A stretch of 64,000 bases of DNA from UBA4427 sp046351135. GTDB taxonomy: Bacteria; Myxococcota_A; UBA9160; UBA4427. The notes under the pieces are model-generated. The model saw only the letters and a list, made by a program, of their open reading frames with translations, was not told where the DNA came from and did no database searches. The stretch is from contig JAXLZA010000004.1 of NCBI GenBank assembly GCA_046351135.1, positions 124,001 through 188,000 on the forward strand. Direction: 5' to 3'. Below are positions 26,888 through 35,838 of this stretch, in pieces. The position numbers and the translations under genes are program-made. Within the stretch, counting starts at the first letter, position 1. The number at the start of each line of letters is the position of its first letter.

Positions 26888-27430
26888 ATGGGGACGACGA
26901 CGGTGCGCGGGGCGGCGGCGATCCCGCTCCCGATCGAGGCCTGCTGGCAGAAGATGCGCGACCTGCGCCGGGCGAAGGACTACGTCCCCGGGCTCTCCGA
27001 CTGCGTCGTGACGACCGCGGCGCAGGAGGGCGTCGGCGCGAGCCGGATCGTGACCCACTCCCAGTTCGGGGCGATGAACGAGAGCGTCGTCGCCTGGGAC
27101 GAGGGGAAGGGCATGACCCTGCGCCTCCACAAGGGCGACGCCCCCGCGCGCCCCTTCGCCGAGGCCTTCTTCCGCTACGAGTTCCGCCCGGCGCGCGGCG
27201 CGGGCGCGGCGGGCGCCTCGCCGGGCTGCGAGATCCACACGGCCCTCACCTATCGCCTCCCCTTCGGCCCCCTCGGCCGGCTCCTCGACGCGCTCTTCCT
27301 GCGTCGCCTGTTCCAGCAGAACGTGGTCGACGCCGCCGTCTGCCTCGCCGAGAACTACCGGACGGACCGGCCGGTTCCCGCCGCGGAGATCCCCCGCCTG
27401 CGAAAGAACGCCCTGCCCTCATGCCCGTGA
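26888..27430 (+). CDS. SRPBCC-family (polyketide cyclase/dehydrase-like) protein
   Basis: 180 residues with a START/Bet v 1-like helix-grip fold: IPLPIEACWQKMRDLRRAKD at the N-terminus, a mid-sheet and a long C-terminal helix (LFQQNVVDAAVCLAENY). Such proteins bind or transform hydrophobic ligands; no catalytic residue can be named. The ATG at 26888 follows GGAGGGG. The stop lies ten bases inside the aldehyde dehydrogenase gene, so the two are co-translated and this is the first gene of the amine/alcohol cluster. Confidence 0.75.
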   Translation: MGTTTVRGAAAIPLPIEACWQKMRDLRRAKDYVPGLSDCVVTTAAQEGVGASRIVTHSQFGAMNESVVAWDEGKGMTLRLHKGDAPARPFAEAFFRYEFRPARGAGAAGASPGCEIHTALTYRLPFGPLGRLLDALFLRRLFQQNVVDAAVCLAENYRTDRPVPAAEIPRLRKNALPSCP

Positions 27431-28812
27431 TCACGAGCCCCATCGACGGCCAGCCCGCCTTCTCCTTCGACCTGCTCGACGACGCCGAGATCGGCCGCCG
27501 CCTCGTCCTCGCGAGCGGGGCGGCGCGGGCCTGGCGCGAGAGCGACCTCGCCGACCGCGTCGCGCTCTGCCGCGGCATGCTCCGCGCCTACGCCGCGCGC
27601 CTCGACGAGAACGCCTCGGCCATCACGCGCATGATGGGCAAGCCGATCACCCAGTCCCGCGGCGAGTTCCAGCGCACGATGGTCGAGCGCACCGAGCATC
27701 TCTGCGCGATCGCCGCCGAGGCCCTCGCGGACGAGGTGCTGCCGAAGAAGGCCGGCTTCCGGCGCTTCATCCGCCACGAGCCCGTCGGCGTCGTGCTCGA
27801 CATCGCGGCCTGGAACTATCCGCTCGCGATCGCGGTGAACGTGATCGTGCCGGCGGTGCTGGCGGGCAATGCGGTGCTGGTCAAGCACGCGTCGCAGACG
27901 GCGCTCGTCGCCGAGCAGCTCGAGCGCGCCTTCCGCGAGGCCGGCGCGCCCGAGGGCCTCGTCCAGGCGCTGCCGATCGACCACGCGGCCACCGCGCGCC
28001 TGATCGACTCCCGCGCGCTGGGCTACGTCTCGTTCACCGGCTCGGTCCGCGGTGGCCACGAGGTCTACCGCGCGCTGGCGCAGCAGAACTTCATCGCCGC
28101 CGGCATGGAGCTCGGCGGCAAGGACCCGGCCCTCGTGCTCGAGGACGCCGACGTCGCCTTCGCGGCGGAGAACCTCGTCGACGGGGCGTTCTACAACGCC
28201 GGCCAGAGCTGCTGCGGGATCGAGCGCATCTACGTCGTCGATCGCCTCTACGATCGCTTCGTCGAGGCCTTCGTCGCCGGCGCGAAGCAGTACGTCCTGG
28301 GCGATCCGCTCGACGCGCGGACGACGCTCGGGCCGATGGTGGACGCGAGGTCGGCCGACTTCGTCCGCGGGCAGGTCGCGGAGGCGATCGCGGCGGGGGC
28401 GAAGCTCCTGGTCGGGGACCGGGACTTCGCGGTGCCCGACCGCTCGCGCTGCTATGTGGCGCCGCAGGTCCTGGTCGACGTCGACCACTCGATGGCCCTG
28501 ATGAGCGAGGAGACCTTCGGCCCGGCGATCGGGATCATGCGGGTGGCGAACGAGAGCGAGGGGCTCGCCCTCGTGAACGACTCGCCCTATGGGCTCACCG
28601 CCTCGATCTGGACCGGCGACCTCGAGCGGGGCGAAGCCCTCGCCGTCGACGTCGAGGCGGGGACGGTCTTCGTGAACCGCTGCGACTACCTCGATCCCGG
28701 CCTCGCCTGGACCGGGGTCAAGGATTCGGGCTTCGGGTGTTCACTTTCGAAGCTGGGCTTCCGATCCGTGACCCGGCCCAAGAGCTATCACCTGCGCGAG
28801 CAGCCGCGCTGA
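27421..28812 (+). CDS. aldehyde dehydrogenase (NAD(P)-dependent)
   Basis: 463 residues of the aldehyde dehydrogenase superfamily. The cofactor segment IAAWNYPLAIAVNVIVPAVL, the general base Glu in MELGGKDPALVLED and the nucleophilic Cys in NAGQSCCGIERIYV are present, as is the late ETFGPAIGIMRV motif. It oxidises an aldehyde to the acid; closest in style to succinate-semialdehyde and gamma-aminobutyraldehyde dehydrogenases. It overlaps the SRPBCC gene by ten bases and is followed by a glutamine-synthetase-like ligase and an iron alcohol dehydrogenase, which suggests it finishes oxidation of a gamma-glutamylated amino alcohol. Confidence 0.9.
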   Translation: MPVITSPIDGQPAFSFDLLDDAEIGRRLVLASGAARAWRESDLADRVALCRGMLRAYAARLDENASAITRMMGKPITQSRGEFQRTMVERTEHLCAIAAEALADEVLPKKAGFRRFIRHEPVGVVLDIAAWNYPLAIAVNVIVPAVLAGNAVLVKHASQTALVAEQLERAFREAGAPEGLVQALPIDHAATARLIDSRALGYVSFTGSVRGGHEVYRALAQQNFIAAGMELGGKDPALVLEDADVAFAAENLVDGAFYNAGQSCCGIERIYVVDRLYDRFVEAFVAGAKQYVLGDPLDARTTLGPMVDARSADFVRGQVAEAIAAGAKLLVGDRDFAVPDRSRCYVAPQVLVDVDHSMALMSEETFGPAIGIMRVANESEGLALVNDSPYGLTASIWTGDLERGEALAVDVEAGTVFVNRCDYLDPGLAWTGVKDSGFGCSLSKLGFRSVTRPKSYHLREQPR

Positions 28813-28883
28813 GCCGCCCGCGACGCCCACCGGAGCGCCGCGCGCGACCGGACGCCGCCGAGCCCGGGGCCGGAGGAGCCAGC

Positions 28884-30275
28884 ATGTCGACGTCGCCCCG
28901 CCCGCGGAACCTCGCCGAGCTCGACGCCTGGATCGAGCGCGAGGGCATCCGCTACTTCAAGATCGGCGTCTTCGACGTCGACGGCGTGATGCGCGGGAAG
29001 TACGTCGACCGCGCGAAGCTGCGCTCCGCGGTCGACAAGGGATTCGGCTTCTGCGACGTGGTGCTGGGCTGGGATCTCCACGACGCGCTCACCGAGGGCG
29101 CCGCGGTCTCGGGCTGGCACACCGGCTACCGCGACGCGCCGGTGCGCCTCGACCTCTCGACGCTGCGGCGACTGCCGTGGGAGGCGGACACGCTGCTTCT
29201 CGTCGGGAGCTTCGCGGGCGACTACCAGGCCGTCTGTCCGCGCAGCGTGCTCGCGCGAACGGTCGACCGCGCCGCGGGGCTGGGCTTCGGCGTCGAGGCG
29301 GCCTTCGAGTACGAGTTCTTCCTCTTCGACGAGACGCCCGAGAGCGTGCGCGAGAAGGGCTACCGCAACCTCAAGCCCGCGACGCCCGGCATGTTCGGCT
29401 ACTCGATCCTGCGCAGCTCGGTCCACGCCGAATTCCACCACGCGCTGCTCGACGAGATGGCGGCCTTCGATTGCGCCCTCGAAGGGCTCCACACCGAGAC
29501 CGGCCCCGGCGTGCTCGAGGCCGCGATCCGCCACGCCCCCGGCCGCGAGGCCGCCGACCAGGCCGCGCTCTTCAAGACCTTCGCGAAGGTCGCGGCCCAG
29601 CGCGCGGGGAAGATGGCGACCTTCATGGCGAAGTGGAGCAGCGACTACCCCGGCCAGAGCGGCCACATCCATCTCTCGCTGACGGATCCGAAGAGGGGCC
29701 ACAATCTCTTCCACGACCCCGGCGAGCCCCACGAGATGAGCGAGACGATGCGGCATTTCGTGGCGGGTCAGGTCCGCTACCTGCCCGAGCTGCTCGCGAT
29801 GGTCTGCTCGACGATCAACGCCTATCGCCGCCTGGTGCCGGGGATGTGGGCGCCGACCGCGTCGAACTGGGGCGTCGAGAACCGCACGACGGCGATCCGC
29901 GTGATCCCCGCCGGCCCCGAAGGCCAGCGCAGCGAGTACCGGATCGCCCCGGCCGACGCGAACCCCTACCTCGCGCTCTCGGCGGCCCTCGCCTCGGGCC
30001 TCGCCGGGATCGAGGAGCGCCTCGAGCTCGGCGCCCCGATCGAGGGCAGCGCCTATCGGGTGGAGGCGGCGGCGGAGGCGAGCACGCGGCCCGAGCACGC
30101 CCTGCCGACCACCCTCGCCGAGGCGGCGACCCGCCTCGAGCGCTCGGCGCTCGCGCGGCGCGCCTTCGGCGACGCCTTCGTCGACCACTTCGTCGCGACC
30201 CGGCGCTGGGAGGACCAGGTCTTCCGCCGCGCCGTCTCCGACTGGGATCTCGCGCGCTATTTCGAGCTGATCTGA
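28884..30275 (+). CDS. glutamine-synthetase-family gamma-glutamyl ligase (PuuA/IpuC-like)
   Basis: 463 residues with the GS beta-grasp domain (KIGVFDVDGVMRGKYVDRAK) and the catalytic domain: EYEFFLF metal-binding strand, GQSGHIHLSL, NRTTAIRVIP and the late ANPYLALSAAL helix. This subgroup (PuuA, IpuC, GlnA3/GlnA4) joins glutamate to putrescine, alkylamines or ethanolamine instead of ammonia; the Tyr adenylylation site of true GlnA was not found. The ATG at 28884 follows CGGAGGAG. Between an aldehyde dehydrogenase and an alcohol dehydrogenase, and without an amine oxidase of the PuuB type, the likely substrate is an amino alcohol. That substrate is inference. Confidence 0.85.
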   Translation: MSTSPRPRNLAELDAWIEREGIRYFKIGVFDVDGVMRGKYVDRAKLRSAVDKGFGFCDVVLGWDLHDALTEGAAVSGWHTGYRDAPVRLDLSTLRRLPWEADTLLLVGSFAGDYQAVCPRSVLARTVDRAAGLGFGVEAAFEYEFFLFDETPESVREKGYRNLKPATPGMFGYSILRSSVHAEFHHALLDEMAAFDCALEGLHTETGPGVLEAAIRHAPGREAADQAALFKTFAKVAAQRAGKMATFMAKWSSDYPGQSGHIHLSLTDPKRGHNLFHDPGEPHEMSETMRHFVAGQVRYLPELLAMVCSTINAYRRLVPGMWAPTASNWGVENRTTAIRVIPAGPEGQRSEYRIAPADANPYLALSAALASGLAGIEERLELGAPIEGSAYRVEAAAEASTRPEHALPTTLAEAATRLERSALARRAFGDAFVDHFVATRRWEDQVFRRAVSDWDLARYFELI

Positions 30276-30303
30276 ACGGATCCGACGACCTCCGAGGACG
30301 ACC

Positions 30304-31542
30304 GTGGCCGACACGCCTCCGCTCTCCGGCAACTACCACTATCCGACCGCCTACCGCATCGGCGCCGGCCGCGTCGCCGAGCTCGCCGGGGGCTGCCGCG
30401 AGCTCGGCATCGAGCGCCCGCTCGTCGTCACCGATCCCGGCGTCGCGGCCCTGCCCTTCTTCGCGGCGCTCACGGAGGGCCTCGCGTCGGCGGGCCTCGC
30501 CGCCCGCGTCTTCTCCGCGATCGACGCGAATCCCGCCGTCGGCCACGTCGAGGCCGGCCTCGCAGAGGCGAAGGCCCACTCGGCGGACGGCTGCGTGCTC
30601 GTCGGCGGCGGCTCGGCCCTCGACGTCGGCAAGTGCATCGCGCTGCTCGCGCGCAATCCGGGCAGCGTGCTCGACTACGAGGATCGCGGCGACAACTGGA
30701 AGCGCGCCGACGGGGCGCGGATCCTGCCTTCGATCGCGATCCCGACGACGGCGGGGACCGGGAGCGAGGTCGGGCGGGCGGCGGTGATCCTCGATCCGAG
30801 CGACCACGCCAAGAAGATCGTCTTCCACCCGCGCATGCAGCCGCGGCTCGTGCTCGCGGATCCGGAGCTCACGCTCGGGCTCCCGCCGCGCCTCACCGCC
30901 GCGACCGGGCTCGACGCCTTCGCCCACTGCTTCGAGGCGTACTGTGCCCCCGCCTATCATCCGATGGCCGACGGGATCGCGCTCGAGGGCATGCGACTCA
31001 TCGCGGCGAACCTGCCGCGGGCCTTCGAGAACGGAAGCGACGTCGTGGCGCGCACCCATCTGCTGATGGCCGCGGCGATGGGGGCGACGGCCTTCCAGAA
31101 GGGGCTGGGCCTGATCCACGCGCTCTCGCATCCGGTGGGCGGCGTGACCGGCCTCCACCACGGCACCGCGAACGCGATCTTCCAGCCCTACGTCATGGTC
31201 CACAACCGCGCCGCGATCGAGGACCGCATGCCGCGCCTCGCCCACGCGCTGGGCCTCCAGGCCGCGGGGGTCTCGACCGGCGCGGGACCCGGCACCTCCG
31301 GCCCCGCGAGCCGCGCTGCCGATGCGAATGCCTTCGAGGCCGTGCTCGAATGGTTCCTCGACCTGCGCCGCCGCCTCGGGCTGCCGGACTCGCTCGCCGG
31401 CCTCCTCGCCCCCGAGCGGGTTCCCGACCTCGTCCCGATGGTCCTCGCGGACCCGTCGCTCGAGACGAACCCGAAGCCCTGCACCGCCCGCGAGATCGAA
31501 CGGGTCCTGCGCAAGTCGATCGAAGGCGACCTGACCCCCTGA
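30304..31542 (+). CDS. iron-containing alcohol dehydrogenase (type III)
   Basis: 412 residues starting at a GTG after an AGGACG ribosome site. NAD-binding motif VGGGSALDVGK and PTTAGTGSEVGRAAV are intact. Metal ligands are the Asp and His in GLDAFAHCFEAY, His in IHALSHPVGG and His in LHHGTANAIF. It interconverts a primary alcohol and its aldehyde. Third enzyme of the run SRPBCC - aldehyde dehydrogenase - GS-like ligase - alcohol dehydrogenase, each gene following within 28-71 bases. A Gly/Ala-rich insertion near residues 320-340 (VSTGAGPGTSGPASRA) is unusual and probably a disordered loop. Confidence 0.9.
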   Translation: MADTPPLSGNYHYPTAYRIGAGRVAELAGGCRELGIERPLVVTDPGVAALPFFAALTEGLASAGLAARVFSAIDANPAVGHVEAGLAEAKAHSADGCVLVGGGSALDVGKCIALLARNPGSVLDYEDRGDNWKRADGARILPSIAIPTTAGTGSEVGRAAVILDPSDHAKKIVFHPRMQPRLVLADPELTLGLPPRLTAATGLDAFAHCFEAYCAPAYHPMADGIALEGMRLIAANLPRAFENGSDVVARTHLLMAAAMGATAFQKGLGLIHALSHPVGGVTGLHHGTANAIFQPYVMVHNRAAIEDRMPRLAHALGLQAAGVSTGAGPGTSGPASRAADANAFEAVLEWFLDLRRRLGLPDSLAGLLAPERVPDLVPMVLADPSLETNPKPCTAREIERVLRKSIEGDLTP

Positions 31543-31640
31543 TCGCGCCGTGCGGCGGGGGAGCCGGACGCGGTCCGGCGCCCCGACCGCCGACCGCGCG
31601 GCTCTCGCGCTCGCGACCCGTCTCTGGCACGCTCGGCGCC

Positions 31641-32192
31641 ATGGCGCGCGGCGCGACGATCTACCGGGTCCATCTCGAGCTCTCGAACGTCGACCGCGGC
31701 CTCTATGCGGAGCGCGCGCTCTCCCTCGCGCAGCATCCCTCGGAGACGGTCGAGCGGGCGCTCGTCCGGCTGCTCGCCTACGGGCTGCGCTACGCCGACG
31801 GCCTCGAGTTCGGGCGCGGCGTCTCCGCGACCGAGGAGCCCGATCTCTGGACGCGCTCGGGGGACGGCCGCGCGATCGAGTGGATCGAGGTCGGCCAGCC
31901 CGAGATGAAGAAGCTCGTGAAGGCGGCGCGCCATGCCGAGCGCGCGATCCTCTTCGCCTTCGGCGAGGGCTGCTGGCGCTGGCGCAAGGCCGAGCTCGAT
32001 CCGCTCGTCGATCCGCCGGCGAATCTCTCGGTCGCCCACTTCGACGACGCCTTCGTGAAGGCGCTCGCGGCGGAGGCGGAGCGCCATCTGCGCTGGTCGC
32101 TCACGCTCTCCGAGGGGATGCTCTACCTGTCGACCGGCGCCGGCAGCCACGAGACGACCCCGGAGATCTGGCTCGGCGATCCCCTCGGCTGA
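31641..32192 (+). CDS. yaeQ: YaeQ family protein
   Basis: 183 residues, the length of E. coli YaeQ (181). The N-terminal IYRVHLELSNVDRGLYAERA, the central WIEVGQPEMKKLVKAARHAE and the C-terminal SEGMLYLSTG match the family along its whole length. YaeQ has a PD-(D/E)XK nuclease-like fold, with the Glu and Lys in EVGQP/KKLVK at the expected positions, but its cell role is unknown. It follows the alcohol dehydrogenase by 98 bases and is probably not functionally tied to it. Confidence 0.88.
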   Translation: MARGATIYRVHLELSNVDRGLYAERALSLAQHPSETVERALVRLLAYGLRYADGLEFGRGVSATEEPDLWTRSGDGRAIEWIEVGQPEMKKLVKAARHAERAILFAFGEGCWRWRKAELDPLVDPPANLSVAHFDDAFVKALAAEAERHLRWSLTLSEGMLYLSTGAGSHETTPEIWLGDPLG

Positions 32193-32250
32193 TCGCGTCG
32201 CGACCCGGCCTACGAAGCACGCTCCCCGAGCGCCCCTCCGAAAACACGAA

Positions 32251-32278
32251 GGCCCGGAGATCCTGCGATCTCCGGGCC
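32251..32278 (-). terminator. Rho-independent terminator of the VWA/OmpA gene
   Basis: GGCCCGGAGATC (32251-32262) and GATCTCCGGGCC (32267-32278) form a perfect 12-base-pair stem with a 4-base CTGC loop. On the minus strand it is followed by TTCGTGTTTT, a T-rich tract, and it lies 35 bases beyond the stop of the lipoprotein gene. It also stands 59 bases after yaeQ on the plus strand and may act in both directions. Confidence 0.8.
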
Positions 32279-32312
32279 CCGCATGCCCGCCACCGGGAGG
32301 CGTCCGACTTCG

Positions 32313-33449
32313 TCAGTCGACGATCGTCAGCTCGACCCGGCGGTTGATGGCCTTGTTCTCGCGCGTGTCGTTCGCGACCGCCGGCCGCGACTCGCCGTAG
32401 CCCTTCGAGACGAAGCGGCTGCGCTCGAGGCCGCCCTCGGTCACGAAGTACTCGAGCACGCTCGCCGCGCGCCGCTCGGAGAGGCTCTGGTTGTAGGCGT
32501 CCGAGCCGTCGGAGTCGGTGTGGCCGTCGATGCTGATGCGAACGCCCGGGTTCGCCTTCAGCACGGCGATCGCCTCGTGGAGCATCGTCGTGTAGCCGCG
32601 ATCGATGTCCGCGCTGTTCACCGCGAAGCGCAGACCGTGGAGCGTCCAGCAGCCGCGGCCATCGACGCGCGCCGCCGCGAGGGTGTGCGGGCAGGCGTCG
32701 TTCGGATCGAGCACGCCGTCGCCGTCCTCGTCGCCGGGGGCCGCCGCGCGGGGCGCCGGGGCCGGAGCGTCGCCGAGGTAGACGTCGCGCGAGAACTGCT
32801 GCAGCGCCGAGGCCGAGGCGAGGCTCGAGGCGCTCCGGAAGCTGCCGCACTTCGAGACGTTCGCAATCGCCTGGAGCACCGCCGCACCTGCCGGATCGCT
32901 GCCGGTCTGGATGGTGTGGAAGCAGGTCTCGCCGGTCCGGCCCTGGGCCAGCGCCTGGGCCGCGGCGACGGCGCCGTCGCCCATGCCCTCGCGGCCGGCA
33001 TAATCCGTCGCGCGGCCGTCGGAGATCAGGACGACCGCGGCTCGGCCCTTGGCGCCGCCGATCAGGCCCGTCAGGTCCTTCGCGATCACGTCGGCGATCG
33101 GCGTCGTACCCTCGAGCCAGGCGGCGTTCTTCGCGAAGGCGGCGAGGGTCGAGCGGTTGAACGGAGCGAGCCCGGTCGACTCGCGATCGAAGCCGCCGAA
33201 GTGGACGTGGGCCGCGTCGTAGGTGCCGTTCGGCATGACGCCGACGATCGACTCGAGGGTCGACTTGGCATCCGGGAAGAGCCCCTCTTCGGAGCCCGAC
33301 GAATCGAAGACGTTGACGGCCTGGTTGACGATGACCTGACCGGTCGGCGGGGTCGCGCTCACGGGGGCCTTGTAGGGAATCGGTGCAGTCGCACAACCAC
33401 CGGCCGCGGCGAGCGCCACGGCGAGGACTACGTGCTCGATCTTGAACAT
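32313..33449 (-). CDS. outer-membrane lipoprotein with VWA, calcium-repeat and OmpA domains
   Basis: 378 residues. A lipoprotein signal ends at AAGGC with Cys19 as the lipid anchor. Residues about 40-215 are von Willebrand factor A-like, with VFDSSGSEEG as a near-complete MIDAS and LISDGRATD. A short thrombospondin type 3-like segment (DEDGDGVLDPNDACP) precedes an OmpA domain (about 255-378; NSADIDRGY, DGHTDSDGSD, NQSLSERRAASV) that binds peptidoglycan. The protein therefore bridges outer membrane and cell wall and presents a protein-binding VWA domain. The ATG at 33449 follows GGAGGAGA. This three-part order is uncommon, but each part is clear. The strong terminator at 32251-32278 ends the unit. 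Confidence 0.85.
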   Translation of the reverse strand: MFKIEHVVLAVALAAAGGCATAPIPYKAPVSATPPTGQVIVNQAVNVFDSSGSEEGLFPDAKSTLESIVGVMPNGTYDAAHVHFGGFDRESTGLAPFNRSTLAAFAKNAAWLEGTTPIADVIAKDLTGLIGGAKGRAAVVLISDGRATDYAGREGMGDGAVAAAQALAQGRTGETCFHTIQTGSDPAGAAVLQAIANVSKCGSFRSASSLASASALQQFSRDVYLGDAPAPAPRAAAPGDEDGDGVLDPNDACPHTLAAARVDGRGCWTLHGLRFAVNSADIDRGYTTMLHEAIAVLKANPGVRISIDGHTDSDGSDAYNQSLSERRAASVLEYFVTEGGLERSRFVSKGYGESRPAVANDTRENKAINRRVELTIVD

Positions 33450-33655
33450 GTCGGGGTCTCCTCCAGCTCCATCGCTCCACCGCACAGACTTCGCGCAGCG
33501 GGATCGGAAGACTAGCGGCATCCCGGGCGGGTGCGAGCGGAAATCGCCGACTGCAGCCGCAAGACGCGCAGGAACGTCATGGGGGGGCGCCCCTCCGGAG
33601 AGCGACGGTCGCGACGGGACGGAGCGTGGCCCGATTCGCGGGAGGAACGTCCGTT

Positions 33656-33667
33656 TCCCGTACGGGA
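33656..33667. promoter_or_regulatory. 12-base palindrome upstream of the lipoprotein gene
   Basis: TCCCGTACGGGA is a perfect palindrome in the 277-base gap between the AI-2E-family gene and the start of the lipoprotein gene (207 bases before its ATG). It could be an operator or chance in GC-rich DNA. Nothing else was recognised in this gap. Confidence 0.2.
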
Positions 33668-33726
33668 CGCGCGCTCCCCGAGCGGGCCGGATCCGGCCCA
33701 CCCGGCCGGGGCGCGTCCCGGCGACG

Positions 33727-34851
33727 CTAGGCGGCCGGCTCCGCAGCCGAAGGCTCCTCGGCGTCCTTCAGCCAGGTCATGAACAGCTCGAAGCCGAGGG
33801 CGAGCACGACCGAGCCGAGGAAGAGCCCCACGATGCCCATCGAGAGCAGGCCGCCGAGGGCTCCGAGGAAGATCACCAGCGCGGGCACCTTCGCCCCGCG
33901 CCCGAACAGGATCGGCTTCAACACGTTGTCGACGAGGCCGACGACGGCACACCAGACCGCCAGCGTGATCGCGGCCGGCATCGCGAGCGTCGAGAAGCCG
34001 ATCACGACCGGGATCGCCATCGCCAGCGCCACCGGCGCCTGCACGACCGCCGAGATCAGCACGAGCAGCGCCCAGAGCCCCGCTCCCGGAATCCCGGCGA
34101 CGACGAAGGCCGTGCCGGCGAGAAACGACTGCAGCGCAGCGACGCCGAGGATCCCCTGGACGACGCTGCGCACCGTCGCCAGCGCCAGGGCCGCCAGCGC
34201 CGGTCCGCGCACCGGGCCGGCCATCCGGTCGGCGAAGCGCGCGATCGCGATCCGGAGCAGATCGCTGCGCACGAGCATCACCCCGGCGATCAGGATCGAG
34301 GCGATCAGCTCGAGGATCCCGGCGCCGACGCTGCCCGCGGTCTTGAGCAGCCAGGTCGAGACGGTCTGCAGCTGCGGGCGCAGGCGCGAGACCGTGTCCG
34401 CGAGGTTCTCGCTCGCGTGCTGCCAGAAGTCGAAGACGATCGGGCCGACGATCGGCACGTCGCGGATCGCCGGTGCCGGGGGCGGCACGGCGAGCGCGTG
34501 CCCCTTCAGGTCCTGGGCGAGCTGCTGTGCACCGGACACGAGTGCGTCGGACAGGTACACCGCGGGCCCGAAGATCAGCAGCAGGCCGAGGCCGACGACC
34601 GGCACGGCGGCGAGCACCCGCCGCCCGCCGAGCCTCCGGCAGAGCGCCTCGAAGGGCTCGTCGAGGGCGATCGCGATGATCAGCGCCCAGACGACGATCC
34701 CGAGGAAGGGCGCGACGATCACGAGACACCATCCGACCAGCAGCGCGATCGCGCCGAGCCGGATCGCGACCTCGACGGCGTTGCGGATCAGCTGGGGCGA
34801 GGCGCTGCGGGTCGCGCTGCGCTCCCCGGCTTCGGGCGCGGATTCCGGCAT
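33727..34851 (-). CDS. AI-2E family (TqsA/PerM-type) membrane transporter
   Basis: 374 residues with eight predicted transmembrane helices in the AI-2E transporter pattern: an N-terminal triplet starting IRLGAIALLVGWCLVIVAPF, a soluble loop (residues about 95-160), and a C-terminal five-helix block including FSTLAMPAAITLAVWCAVVG and KPILFGRGAKVPALVIFLGA. Family members export autoinducer-2, peptides or ions; no specific substrate can be given. Its ATG at 34851 lies three bases after the stop of the BKACE gene, so the two are co-transcribed. Confidence 0.85.
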   Translation of the reverse strand: MPESAPEAGERSATRSASPQLIRNAVEVAIRLGAIALLVGWCLVIVAPFLGIVVWALIIAIALDEPFEALCRRLGGRRVLAAVPVVGLGLLLIFGPAVYLSDALVSGAQQLAQDLKGHALAVPPPAPAIRDVPIVGPIVFDFWQHASENLADTVSRLRPQLQTVSTWLLKTAGSVGAGILELIASILIAGVMLVRSDLLRIAIARFADRMAGPVRGPALAALALATVRSVVQGILGVAALQSFLAGTAFVVAGIPGAGLWALLVLISAVVQAPVALAMAIPVVIGFSTLAMPAAITLAVWCAVVGLVDNVLKPILFGRGAKVPALVIFLGALGGLLSMGIVGLFLGSVVLALGFELFMTWLKDAEEPSAAEPAA

Positions 34852-34853
34852 GC

Positions 34854-35741
34854 CTAATGTCCCCCCATGAAGCGGGCGCGAACGTCGTCGGGCGTCGCGA
34901 TCGCGCGCCCCGCCCGGCGTGCCATCGCCACGACCTCCGCCACGACCTCGGCGTTCGTCGGCTCGCCCCCGGCGAGCTCGGGATAGGCGTAGTCGCCGAG
35001 GCCGATCGAGACGTGGCCGCCCTGCTCGATCGCGATCCGCGCGAGCTCGAGGTTGCTCGCGCCGTAGCACGCGACCGACCATTCGCAGTCGATCGAGCGC
35101 GGCACGAAGTCGACGAGGGCCGCGAGCCCGCGCGGCGTTCCCGGATGGCCGGCGATCAGCCCGCCCTCGGTCGTGAAGAGCTCGGCGAAGATCGGGCGCG
35201 GCAGGACGCCGGTCTCGACCAGCGCCTCGAGCAGCCGCAACGAGCCCACGTTCCAGATCGCGGCGACGGGAACGGCGCCCACCGCCCGCGCCCGGGCGGC
35301 GAGCGCCTTCAGCACGCCGACGGAGTTGTGGTACACGAGGTCGTCGCCGGCGACCGCGGGCTGGCCCGGTCGCCAGATCGGAAGCGACAGGCTCGCGAGG
35401 TCGAGGGGCACGAAGTCCGCCCGCGCTGAGTCGTCCTTCGCCATGGCCTCGACGTGGCCGATGCGCTGGTCGAGGTCGAGGATGGTATTCGCACCCAGCG
35501 TCGGCATGACGAGGGCGTCGCAGGCGGCGCGGATCCGGCGCGCGGCCTCCGCGTAGAGCGCGACGTCGGCGGACGGGGCCCCGGTCTGCGGATCCCGGGC
35601 GTGATAGTGGACGATCGAGGCCCCCGCCGCCCGGCAGGCGGCCGCGTCCCCGGCGATCTCGGCGGGGGAGAACGGCACGTTCCGGTTGGGCTGCCGGGGG
35701 GTGTACTCGTTCAGCCGGGCCTCGACGATCAGCTTGTCCAC
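34854..35741 (-). CDS. beta-keto acid cleavage enzyme (BKACE, DUF849)
   Basis: 295 residues of the TIM-barrel BKACE family. These zinc enzymes react a beta-keto acid with acetyl-CoA to give acetoacetate and a CoA ester, as in lysine or carnitine breakdown. The metal motif HYHARDPQTG and the following LPTLGAN-like strand (VMPTLGANTILD) are present, as is the late GLGDYAYPE segment. GTG start at 35741 after GGAGGAG. Divergent (97 bases) from an N-acyl-D-amino-acid deacylase-like gene, and followed by an AI-2E-family transporter. The substrate is undefined; substrate type cannot be read from sequence alone. Confidence 0.87.
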   Translation of the reverse strand: MDKLIVEARLNEYTPRQPNRNVPFSPAEIAGDAAACRAAGASIVHYHARDPQTGAPSADVALYAEAARRIRAACDALVMPTLGANTILDLDQRIGHVEAMAKDDSARADFVPLDLASLSLPIWRPGQPAVAGDDLVYHNSVGVLKALAARARAVGAVPVAAIWNVGSLRLLEALVETGVLPRPIFAELFTTEGGLIAGHPGTPRGLAALVDFVPRSIDCEWSVACYGASNLELARIAIEQGGHVSIGLGDYAYPELAGGEPTNAEVVAEVVAMARRAGRAIATPDDVRARFMGGH

Positions 35742-35838
35742 GGCTCCTCCCCGGGCGGATCGCGCGGTCCCGCCGCCCCCAATGATGACGCCGGACGCGC
35801 TTTGCGCGAGAGTCCGAGCGGAATCCCGGGAGGCCTCC

